A DNA stretch of 64,000 nucleotides, taken from assembly GCF_000264995.1 (NCBI RefSeq), contig NW_006767437.1:66904-130903 (forward strand). The letters run 5' to 3'. The stretch is from Punctularia strigosozonata HHB-11173 SS5 (Eukaryota; Basidiomycota; Agaricomycetes; Corticiales; Punctulariaceae). The translations under genes were made by a program, and so were the position numbers. Shown piece by piece: positions 43,612 to 54,432 of this stretch (position 1 is the first letter of the stretch; each line of letters begins with the position of its first letter). Below the pieces are notes generated by a model. That model ran no database searches, had not been told where the DNA came from, and saw only the letters and a list, made by a program, of their open reading frames with translations.

Positions 43612-45723
43612 ATGCATCGCTTCATCGCCTTGATCATCGGCTGTGCGCATATTGTCGCCAGCAGGCAGACGTATGCAGATCAAACGCCTCTGAGAGGAAG
43701 CGTCCCGAGAAACGCAGTGAACACGACCTTCCATGGGGTAGAAGCTCTCGACTATGACCACTACACGCGATTAGAACATCCCGAATTTCCTCGCCACGGT
43801 GTCCGGGTGAAGAAGACAAATCTATGCGACGGTGTAACGTGAGCAACGTATCTGGCGTGCATCGAGAGCCCCCATCACACCATCAACAGAGCATACACGG
43901 GCTATATCGACGTCGAAGCAAGACATTTGTGGTTCTGGTTAACAGAGAGCGACAACAATCCATCCAACGATCCAGTAGTCTTCTGGACAAACGGAGGTCC
44001 TGGTACGTACCGCTGACATCTGACTGAGGCGGTTGCTACAATCGTTGAATTCGTGTTGGCAGGTGCAAGCAGCTCCCTTGCACTGTATGGCGAATTCGGT
44101 GAGCGAAATACAAGGGGTCTCGAGACTGTGATGAATGTTCTTTGTTCACGGCAGGGCCATGCCGCGTTCTGAACGAAAATACAACGGTCCCTCACCCCTA
44201 TGCATGGAACCGCAATGCTTCTGTGATCTATATAGATCAACCTATCGGCGTCGGATTCTCCTATGCTGATCACGGCGAGTATGTTGTGAGTGGTCTCCGT
44301 TTCCGTCGAGGACGCTGAATTCATTGATGAATGCTAGAGTACAACCGAAGAAGCCGCAGTGGACGCTGCCGCTTTCATCGCAATTCTCTTCGAGCATTTC
44401 ACTCAGTTTAAGGATGTGCCTTTTCACATGGCAGGAGAATCGTACGGTGTAAGAATGTTCACGCACGTTGTGTCACAAATCTGTACTGGAACTTGATCGC
44501 AGGGACGGTACATCCCGTTGTTCGCCGCAGAGTTGTATGATCAAAATACTCGGCTCGCCGCGGCCTCTGGCATAAAACCTGTCAACATCACATCCGTCAT
44601 TATCGGTGAGCACAGTGGCAACTTGAGCGAGTCGATACTCAGGAGCTGCAGGCAATGGGCTGGTTGACACTCACTCGCAGTTCCAGGCTCTATACGACTT
44701 CCAGTGCACAAGCGTCGGCAAAACGGTCCTGGACATCTCGTATGTTCTTGATGCTCTTCTTTCCTATAGTTCGTAGCTTCTCATTCCAATCACAGCACGT
44801 GCGTCCGCATGAAACAAGTGGTCGGTCGTCTCCGCGCTTGCGCTATCCTCCTGACTGACGATTGCATGGACCTCACAGCTGGCGAGATGCAAAAAATGGC
44901 AAACAGCAGCGTGCATTGAGCAATTCGAGCATATGAACTGCCAGGCCGCCAGCGATTTCTGCTTGGACGAATTCATGCAGCCATACGTTGCCCAAAGTGA
45001 GCATGCGAACCTTCCCTATGGGCTTATCTCTAGTTCTGAGGATTTTATATCCTCGCCCCTTTCGCAGATAGGAATCCATATGACATTACGCAACTATGTG
45101 AAGTCGATGACTGGTGTTATAAGATCAGCAAGTGGGTACCATATATGGCTGGTTTCCCCTAGTAAACTAACTTGTCCGTACTTGAAGGGACATATATTTC
45201 TACCTCTTGCGCTCTGATGTTCAAGCGAATCTCGGCACCGACGTAGATTTCAGCAACGGGAATCAGCTCGCAACGCGGTTCCACGCTGACGGTGATTTCT
45301 TCCACGAAAACCATGACTATGTGGCTGCCCTGCTTCACCGGGGGATCAAGTTAGTCTTCGCTCCATTTATTTCTTTCAGCGCGACGAATAGTACTTTTAG
45401 AGCCCTAGTTTACGTTGGCACATATGACTTCGTCTGCAATTGGGTTGGTGTTGAACAATGGACCCTCAAGATGGAATGGGTTGGTCAAGGTGGCTTCGCC
45501 AAACAAAGCCTGCGCCCGTGGACGGTCAATGGACATCCCGCTGGGAAGACTCGGAGCTACGGTGGACTAACCTATGCTACTGTCGAGGCCGCCGGACATT
45601 TAGTACGTTCGAGATAGGATTGAACAGCACCTCTCTCATCGTCTCCTGCTCTAGGTGCCGTATGACAAGCCCAAGGAGTCGCTGGAGATGTTGAACCGGT
45701 GGCTCTTCGATGGAGAGCTCTGA
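43612..45723 (+). CDS. secreted/vacuolar serine carboxypeptidase, family S10, intact
   Basis: Removes C-terminal residues from peptides at acid pH, in the vacuole or outside the cell. About thirteen short exons give some 484 aa. A signal peptide (MHRFIALIIGCAHIVAS) is followed by TAYTGYIDVEARHLWFWL, VVFWTNGGPG split by an intron, and QPIGVGFSYADHGEYV. The nucleophile Ser is in MAGESYGGRYIPLF (about 206). YDFQCTS, then CVRMKQV, ARCKKWQTAACIEQF and NRNPYDITQLCEV follow, with the usual Cys pairs. The Asp is in VYVGTYDFVCNW (about 403) and the His in AAGHLVPYDKP (about 461). All three catalytic residues are present. It is the live sister of the pseudogene at 39.6-41.2 kb in the same orientation, with the MBD4-like and membrane-protein genes between them. 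Confidence 0.9.
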
Positions 45724-45989
45724 TTGCTTGCAGACCGTGCATGCAACTCGAAGTCGCTCAATACTTCCGGTGTGCTATGCCCAAACCAATACATTGCCCT
45801 TGACGTGCTGTAGCGGACGCACGCTGAAGTGGATGGTCCTGTGGTAATCTGCTGAGCGCCATGTATGTTACAAAGGCGATGAGGTATTTGGCGCTAACTG
45901 GCAAGAATGCATCGGACGTTTGAGAGCATGGTCGATTTATGATAGGTGACTCAGCAATATAGAGTACATCTGTGCATGCTTCGGCTATA
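45724..45989. other. 3' region between convergent genes
   Basis: About 265 nt between the S10 stop and the stop of the minus-strand methyltransferase. No gene seen. Confidence 0.4.
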
Positions 45990-47474
45990 TCATCTTCGGG
46001 TCCTTGCGCCAATCCAAATCTCCACTGGAGGATCGCCACAACCCGCCTTGTGGGCGATTTTCTCGAAGTTTATGCCAATGCTTTTTGCCATGTCCCATAG
46101 TGACCGTTCTGACACATCGCGCTCCTTGTAGCCCATCACAATTACTGGCCCCGAGTGCGAATTACCAGCGCGAACCAACGCAGCAAGCGTTCGGATGAGG
46201 GACGGGAAGGAATCAGTGTTATAAGTGACATCAGCCATGCTAATATATCGCAGCTTGATCAGAGGGTAAAGCAGCGATCACAAGGATAAATGCTCGCACA
46301 TAATCGCGTCGATGTGACCATCAGAAAGGACCTCGGCTGGCAAAGCTCCGTCATCCCAGTCCAAAATGAGAGCATGCGGGTGCGTGAGCGAATCCGCATG
46401 AAAACAGTTCAAATTGTGCCTGATGTTCTTCTCTAGCAGAGGCATTGCAGATGCTAAAATGGGGGTATCAAATAGGAGGAATCAATGGGCGAGTGATACA
46501 TAACCTACGGAGATCTGTAGCGTATATCCTGGACTCAAGATTCTCGTATGCGGCTCGTAGACTAGCCAGGACGACAGAAACAACTCCGGTACCAGCACCT
46601 GTTTGGCCGCCCGAGATTAGCAACTTCAGTACCACCATCAGAAATTCGCTATGGCCCACCCAATTCTACAAAGCGCCGCACACCAGCACCAAATAATACC
46701 TCATGGGCTGCTTGTGAAAGGGCAGATCGACAGCTGTCAGGGCGATTCGCTTCGTCTACCAGCCAAGAGCTTAGACCAATGCCACTATCCCAAAGTTTCT
46801 GAAAACCTTAGTTCGTGTAAACGGACACATCGCCGGATCGCTCGATAGCTGCTATCGAGTCCACTCACTTTGTCCAAGTCAAATGATGTCTGCTCAGTGA
46901 TTCGGAGTACTTGACGAGGCTCAGCCTGAAGCTGATTCTCATCGCTAGTTTCTGCTCTGGAAATACTAAAGGAGAGTACTCGTTCGATTTGGTCCTGTTT
47001 AGCTCCGAAGCTTGCGGATTTGGTGTTACGTCGGGTGAACAGGGTTGGCATTGACGCTACCGGGAAAATGGTGGCAGTATCATCGGCATTGAGGTGTATT
47101 TCGGGTCCCATAGTATGCAAAGGAGTTTTGGTCGTCGAAGGAGGCGAATGTACGTTCGTGCCAGGACCAACCAATGGAAAAGCGGTTAAAATCAACCTCC
47201 AAGACTGCCCTTCCCTAATTCCGGGTGGAAGAGGTACGACTACATCTTTGTACGCGCTGTCTTGCCCCTTCCAAGTGGTCAGCTTGATGGGCTTGGTTGG
47301 AAACCTGATGATTGACAGGTCGGTCGTATCTTCGGTCCATGAGCCGTATATGTCTGCTATACCCTGATAGAGTTCTGTCCGGAGGTCGTTGGCAATTTGC
47401 GGCTTTATTGTGAGTTTGTCGATGAGCTGTGCTTGAACGGGGGGTGTGCGCAGGAAAGACAGGTAATAGTACAT
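45990..47474 (-). CDS. METTL21/FAM86-like protein methyltransferase (family 16)
   Basis: S-adenosylmethionine-dependent methyltransferase of the Methyltransf_16 group, whose known members methylate lysines of chaperones, elongation factors and similar proteins. Five exons give about 412 aa. It starts MYYYLSFLRTPPVQAQL. A beta-rich N-terminal region (IANDLRTELYQGIADIY, KLTTWKGQDSAYKDVVVP) is typical of the fungal form. Then come LWDSGIGLSSWLVDEA, the SAM-binding motif I split by an intron (VELGAGTGVVSVVLASL), ATDLPSAMPLLEKNIRHN, LILDWDDGALP, IMADVTYNTDSFPSL (post-motif II) and GYKERDVSERSLWDMA. The start Met faces the rhomboid start 176 bp away. Confidence 0.88.
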
Positions 47475-47650
47475 GGCGCGGGCTAATGGCTATGTCTTCC
47501 CATAGATTACCGGCTGATGCGGAGGCAGCCTGACCGAGATATCGAGGTAAATAATGGTGCAGTCCTGTGGGTGTTCGAGGTAGAAGGATATCGTCGTGGT
47601 TTCCGCGAAAGTCGTTTGCGACGGTTTCCGCCACAGGCTCAACGGTGACG
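47475..47650. promoter_or_regulatory. short bidirectional promoter, methyltransferase / rhomboid
   Basis: Only 176 bp separate the two start codons on opposite strands, so both transcripts must start inside this interval or overlap. No TATA box is visible. Co-regulation is an inference from spacing. Confidence 0.5.
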
Positions 47651-49246
47651 ATGCTTTGCTTCTGCCGACGACCATGGCCTCGTATACCTTTACGGCCCCA
47701 GCAACGGCGCTCAATCTTCCGCTCAACTACACTAGCCAATGCTACCTCATCTGCAGGTGTAAATTCGAAGCTGATACCATCCTTCCGTGAAAATGTTGCA
47801 CGGTCCGCGCCAACGAAACATTTCATCGACACTATACAGCGCCCTAAGGTCGGCAGGCAGATACTGGTACGTACCTGATAGTCGTCATCTCGATCAAAAC
47901 TTACCCCTCTCGCACGTAGTTCGCATTCGCGGGGACATTCGTCGTCGTCGTGTTTGCTGCAGCCACTACCAGTGCGCATACGGAGAGGACCATTTTGGCC
48001 ATGTCCGAAATGAACGAGGCTTTCCCTCAACTCCAGAAACGGCTTCCGACAAACGAGGAAATGCAGCGAGTGCAATACTTGGCGATGGGCACGGTAAGTT
48101 CGTGTCGTACGTACATGCATTGCTTACCGATGATTACTTCGCATGCAAAGGCGATGCAAAAGCGATTGGCGGAGATCAAGGATCGTGTTGAAGAATGGCC
48201 TATTGCATTGAAGAACTTGGTTTATTGGAGCTACGTGCAGGTTGCACAACCGTGGCTGGACGCGAACGAGGGGCGTCGGACGTGTTGGAAGATATGCATG
48301 GTCAACACTGCTATATGGATGGCGTGGCAGGTTCCACGACTGCAGCCGTTGATGCAACGGCATTTCACGCACAATCCCCTTAGCGGCTTGTCATATACAA
48401 TATTGACAAGCATGTTCAGGTGAGTGGGTGATGGCGATATATCTACGGGAACTCTCTGACGAGAGTGATAGCCATCGATCGTTGTTACACCTTATAGCCA
48501 ACTGTATGGCGTTATCCAGTTTCGGTGAGTTTGTACCCGAACATTTGTACACGACGCTTACGTTTTTACAGGCTCGGCTGCGGGTATCTACTTGGCAAGA
48601 CAACAACACACGAAGGGTTGTGAACGGGAGTCCACCATTCGCTACCACCTTGAAGCATTTATATTGAGCGGTCAGTGAAGCCAAGCCTACCTCATGCATC
48701 TCTAATGACGGTATGTCATCAGCTGGTCTTTTCTCCGGCCTCATCTCGCATGTTGCCTCTTCCAAGATTCTGTATCCCATGATGGTTAGACGACTCACGT
48801 CTTCAACCGCTGCTGGTAACGTAGCGAATGCTACCCGAGACACCACTGAACAAGTTTCACGGAAGAATGCCATACTCCCGTCTCTGGGCATATCTGGCGC
48901 TGTGTATGGCGCTGTCACCCTCACGGCGCTTGCATTCCCAGACACGGAAATCTCCTTGATGATTCCGCCTACTTATCCGATACCAATTCAATACGGCGTC
49001 GGGGCGCTAGTGATGTTGGATATCATTGGCGTGCTCCGAGGTTGGAGGTGAGTGCTGATGAACCTGAACAGGCCTGGGCTCACGGCCTCCACTAGATTTT
49101 TAGATCATTATGCCCATTTGGGCGGTGCAGCATTCGGAGTTCTATATTATCATTACGGACCTAGGACATGGAATACTCTCAGGTGTGCAGCAGAAGACGA
49201 AGGCAAAGCACATAAACCTTGGCGGGTGGATCCAGGACGTACCTAA
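47651..49246 (+). CDS. mitochondrial rhomboid protease, Pcp1/PARL type
   Basis: Intramembrane serine protease of the inner mitochondrial membrane. Seven exons give about 427 aa. The start at 47651 gives an Arg-rich presequence (MLCFCRRPWPRIPLRPQQRR) suited to mitochondrial import. A first membrane segment (FAFAGTFVVVVFAAATTSA) precedes the rhomboid core, as in the PARL type. Core motifs are SHRSLLHLIANCMALSSFG, AGLFSGLISHV, the catalytic Ser in LGISGAVYGAV and the catalytic His in DHYAHLGGAAFG. Introns are about 47-65 nt with GT-AG ends, and every junction keeps frame. Known relatives process dynamin-related and PINK1-type substrates. The start choice rests on the presequence; an in-frame Met at 47567 is possible. 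Confidence 0.9.
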
Positions 49247-49475
49247 TCCTACGTAACATTCCTAGGCATTCACTGTAGTCAATGCTAGCCGGGGCCAAAC
49301 GTACGGAGCACAAGTCGCTTTGCTCCACATACTGACATCTCGGCGAGATATACAATCAAACCGGCATAGGTTGCAAAACATAAATATATAGAACACAGAA
49401 TACGCGGCGAAATAATGTATGCCCCGATTAGCGCCTAACGCACAGTTAGGGGCAGCCTCAACGCATGGATTGGAC
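49247..49475. terminator. 3' region between rhomboid and histone H3-A
   Basis: About 230 nt between two convergent stop codons. This stretch has no counterpart next to H3-B, so the inverted repeat stops at the H3 stop codon. Confidence 0.4.
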
Positions 49476-50418
49476 TCATGTCCTCTCGCCACGGAGACGA
49501 CGAGCAAGGGCAAGATCCTTAGGCTGGATGGTAACGCGCTTGGCGTGGATCGCGGCAAGGTTGGTGTCCTCGAACAACGAAACGAGGTAAGCCTCGGCAG
49601 CTTCCTGCAGCGCCATGACCGCGGAGGACTGGAACCGCAGATCGGTCTGAAGACGAACGGTCGAGTCAGCATGAGTCACGACGACGCCCGAAGCCGCCGC
49701 TCACCTTGAAGTCCTGGGCGATCTCTCGGACAAGCCGTTGGAACGGAAGCTTGCGAATAAGCAGCTCCGTCGACTTCTGGTACCGACGGATCTCACGAAG
49801 AGCTACGGTACCAGGGCGGAAACGATGAGGCTTCTTCACACCACCCGTCGCAGTCGCGGCCGTCTTCCGCGCCGACTTGGCGGCGAGCTGCCTTGCGGGG
49901 CGCCTTGCCTGAGGTGCAAANNNNNNNNNNNNNNNNNNNNNNNNNNNNNNNNNNNNNNNNNNNNNNNNNNNNNNNNNNNNNNNNNNNNNNNNNNNNNNNN
50001 NNNNNNNNNNNNNNNNNNNNNNNNNNNNNNNNNNNNNNNNNNNNNNNNNNNNNNNNNNNNNNNNNNNNNNNNNNNNNNNNNNNNNNNNNNNNNNNNNNNN
50101 NNNNNNNNNNNNNNNNNNNNNNNNNNNNNNNNNNNNNNNNNNNNNNNNNNNNNNNNNNNNNNNNNNNNNNNNNNNNNNNNNNNNNNNNNNNNNNNNNNNN
50201 NNNNNNNNNNNNNNNNNNNNNNNNNNNNNNNNNNNNNNNNNNNNNNNNNNNNNNNNNNNNNNNNNNNNNNNNNNNNNNNNNNNNNNNNNNTGGCGGCGAG
50301 CTGCTTGCGGGGCGCCTTGCCTGAGGTGCAAAATCGTCGGCCTCCAGGGGGGTCAAGTCGTCATAAACGATTACTTACCACCGGTAGACTTGCGAGCGGT
50401 TTGCTTCGTGCGGGCCAT
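49476..50418 (-). CDS. histone H3, copy A (interrupted by assembly gap)
   Basis: Core histone H3. Start Met at 50418 ([14 protein letters not shown]), first intron GTAAGT...CCTCAG, then [10 protein letters not shown]. This second exon is cut by Ns (49921-50290) and begins again on the other side of the gap, where one extra base next to the Ns shifts the frame. The rest is clean: [20 protein letters not shown], second intron, [20 protein letters not shown], ending RRLRGERT and TGA. Copy B (61876-62405) is uninterrupted and appears identical in exons and introns, so the gap is an assembly fault and the gene is probably intact. It shares a divergent promoter with H4-A. Confidence 0.95.
49921..50290. 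other. assembly gap (370 N), probably spurious
   Basis: The about 42 bases before the gap (49879-49920) repeat the bases starting at 50291 almost exactly, apart from one inserted base. The equivalent place in copy B is continuous. The two contig ends therefore overlap and no real sequence is likely to be missing. Confidence 0.88.
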
Positions 50419-51162
<744 letters not shown>

Positions 51163-54100
51163 TCGCTTGCTTGCCTTGTATCCTTATCGTTTTGTATTGC
51201 TATTGTACTTATATAATGCATCGATGGGTATCGACGTTCATTGACCGGTTTCGGCGATCGGACAACACTGCCACTGTCGGCACCGCGTCCACGCCGTCGG
51301 CGCTTGGGAGCCGCTACGTAAGGATGACAGAATCGCTGTCACATTCGCTTTGGTGGTCGCGTGATTCAACGACTCGTAAAAGATCGACGGTCTCACTTCA
51401 TCGCTGAGGTCCGTTAATAGTCACTTATATATACGCTGCGCGTCATGCACGGCCATCGAACACCTTAAGTCCGTTAATTTGTTCGGACCTTTCGGAAGAT
51501 GGCTCATCGGCGCTTTCGGACATCAACATCGTTACACGATGGCAGCATAGACGGACCCTGCACATCGTAGCGTGTCCATGGCTCACCGACGTGTATCCGT
51601 ATCATATGAATACATACCTTTACAGTAATTACGGCAGTGAGTAGGATTCGCTCGGGTTCCAAGGGAGGTGTGGCTGGAACAGACCCATAATGTATGGGAC
51701 CCGCGTTTCACGCGTTCATCGCGACCTGACAGCTATACCCTCGTTGGAGGGCTATTATGGCGTGGCAATGAAAGGACTCAGTGTCAAGTATTTAGCCGTC
51801 ATTCATGATCAACGTGCACAACTGCAAGACACTATATATGTAAGAGTACTGCTTCTTGGATGCAAATGGCAATACATACAGCTTCCAACAGTGATCTGTT
51901 CATTGAGAGACGGTGCATTATCGATGTCGGTCGTTGATTTGAGGGAATGCAGACCTCCGGTGCGCTGACATGAAACCTGTCACGATCATGCAAATAGACC
52001 CAATGACATATGTTGTCGGGCAGGTGGCAGGGAGACGGAGTCCCTGAGACTGCTGGCGTTCCATGCCGCCCAGGGCTGGAATCGAAGACTCGAGTAGCCT
52101 GTCTAGAGAAAGGTCAGACTGTTAATTATATGATACTTCGGCTACAAATAGCCTACACGAGGATGCGGAGATTAGGGTGATCGCCGGCCTTTACGAATGA
52201 ATGCGATCGATGCAGCAAGGGCGCGGGTACGCGTGCCGAGTGGGTGGACTGCATGTGTTATGCACGCCGGGATGCAGTACTTCCACGAGTTGTGATCAGT
52301 CCATGGACACGGTCCCCCCGTACGCAGGTATCGATGATGCCCGAGATGTTGGGTGACGTGAAACGATGCTCCAGATGCCGATTGTGCTAGGGCCCCTCGA
52401 TCTTGTAACGCTTCATGTCACTAAGCATGAAGCTGGGTCGCGGAATAAAGTCAACCCTCGACCGCGCGGCGAGCGAAAGGACTGATATATATTCACGGAT
52501 ATAGCTGTCTCCTGAAGCTTCACAGAGCATGCTCACCTATGATTCAAAATCCTGTCGAGGGAGCGAGCGGGAAACCTTTGTCTGAAGGGTTCTATTGCTT
52601 CAGAATGCATCAGCGTTACTCATTCTGAGCCTGGCAAGAAAACAGGGTAAGGAAGTGCGACTCGCTAACCGCGCCGTGGTGAAGTATACTGAGCTCTCGG
52701 CCTTGGAATCTCAAGGAAGGTCCATTTATAAGGCAGATCATTCGTAGATTTTATGCTTGTGGGTCCGATTTTGTATGGTTCAGCGACTGCAGCAAGAACT
52801 GCGAGCAACGTTTGTAAATGCAACCAAACCTTACGCTTGCTTCCACGAAGCAATGCCGCCGGTTTGAGTGCAACGTGGGCGTGTGCGAACTTCCGGGATT
52901 CGCCCAGCTCCCTGACGAAAGTACTCCTACTAACTCGCCTCCGTCAGCAGATTATGCATGCGGGCCACCAATCGTAATAACAACGACTGTACAAGGCAAC
53001 AAAATGCGACATGCGGCTTATGTCCGGTAACCTCGTCGAGATCGTCAGCGTCGTCCTGATCTGTCTTGCTGCGCTTGGAAGTACTCACAAGCTGCGACAT
53101 CGGAGTGGGTATATGTTGTCGCTATCACTCTGTCGCCCATGGCGGCTGTACTGATAAGAAACCACGGACAATTCATTGGTGAACGACGGGTCATATATAA
53201 ACCAGCGACTGAAAACGCCCTCGGGCTAACATGGATGAAGTCCAATAGCAAGTGTCAAAGCAGAGACAGAGGTTCCTTCACCAAGACGATACAACACAGG
53301 AGACATGAAGCCTGATCAATGGCCGTTTGGCAAAGAAGCGCGACATGCATCGCACGAATCCGCACTCTCGTCCAGAACTAGGCTCTGAGACTCGCCCATA
53401 CTGTACCTCGGTTGGCGGGGTGAACATACGAGAGAAATCACATCACGCACTTCTGATGGCAGGTCACAACGCAATCATGGTCGTCTTCTAGGTGCGAGCG
53501 ACTATGGCGGCAATGTCTGTTGTTGCAATCTACCTGTGGGAGTGGTTCAGCTCGAGAGTATTCCACCTAGTAGTACGTTGACGAGCCTTTTGCGAACGTG
53601 TCGGTCGAATATGACCGCACCGGTACACGCAATGGGCTGTTAAGTCGAAACACATCCTGACAACAAATTCATGCTCCGTCATGGATGCAGCATGAGTGTA
53701 CGAACTGGTGAGGCTGAGACGTTGTGCGATCGCATTTCTGGGTCGCTCGAAGTCCCTCTTATACTGCCTTGCAAGCTCGGCACGAGGCCGGGGGTCATAT
53801 TACAGGCATATCTGTAGGACCCTCCAGGAGGAAGGGCACGGAGACCATACAGTTCCCCTCTGCCAGTGCTGCAGAGCGGGGAGAAATTGGAGGTGCGGCG
53901 CATACAGTTGTAGGGCCCATATCATATGGGCTCTACAAATGGCGCAAATGGGGTGCCGAACCGTGGCCGAGATGCACTAGCACAAACTTCATTGAAGGCA
54001 AATTCATAAGCCCATCACGAATCGAGTAGCAGAGCTCGTAGTGGATCCGTCCGTAGCGGAAGTGCGGCAAAGCAGACTTCTTGCATGGCTCTGTAAGTGT

Positions 54101-54432
54101 GCATGCGAGGGGCAGGAGTTGATGTATGGTCTGGAGGGATAGACAGGAAGTCGAAGGAGATCGGGAGATGCAGAAGCAGATATTTGTTCCATGGTTCCAT
54201 GAGACGGCGGTCCAGAGCACATCCAAAGTGCGGGCAGGAGAAACATGTACGCATACTGCATATAGTTGCACCGAGAAAGGTCCGCATAACCATTTTCAGT
54301 TCCACGCTTTTCGCTGCATATCACGTGAACGAACACGGCGCACCGCCATCGTGGTACCCCAGTCCAGACTCGCAGTGAGACTCCTACCGACGCTGGCTCT
54401 GAGTCGCGATCATCCATACCGCAGAATCTACC
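51163..54432. other. gene-poor stretch, 3.3 kb
   Basis: No frame longer than about 120 codons, and none resembles a known family. No tandem repeat, tRNA-like fold or transposon ends noticed. It makes up the left third of the spacer between the two histone arms. Confidence 0.5.

Noticed and set aside
47215-48120. 301-codon minus-strand frame over the rhomboid and methyltransferase genes
   Set aside because: Antisense shadow of two well-supported coding regions.
51190-51260. Possible third histone gene next to H4-A
   Set aside because: Similarity ends just after the H4 stop; no further histone motif is present.
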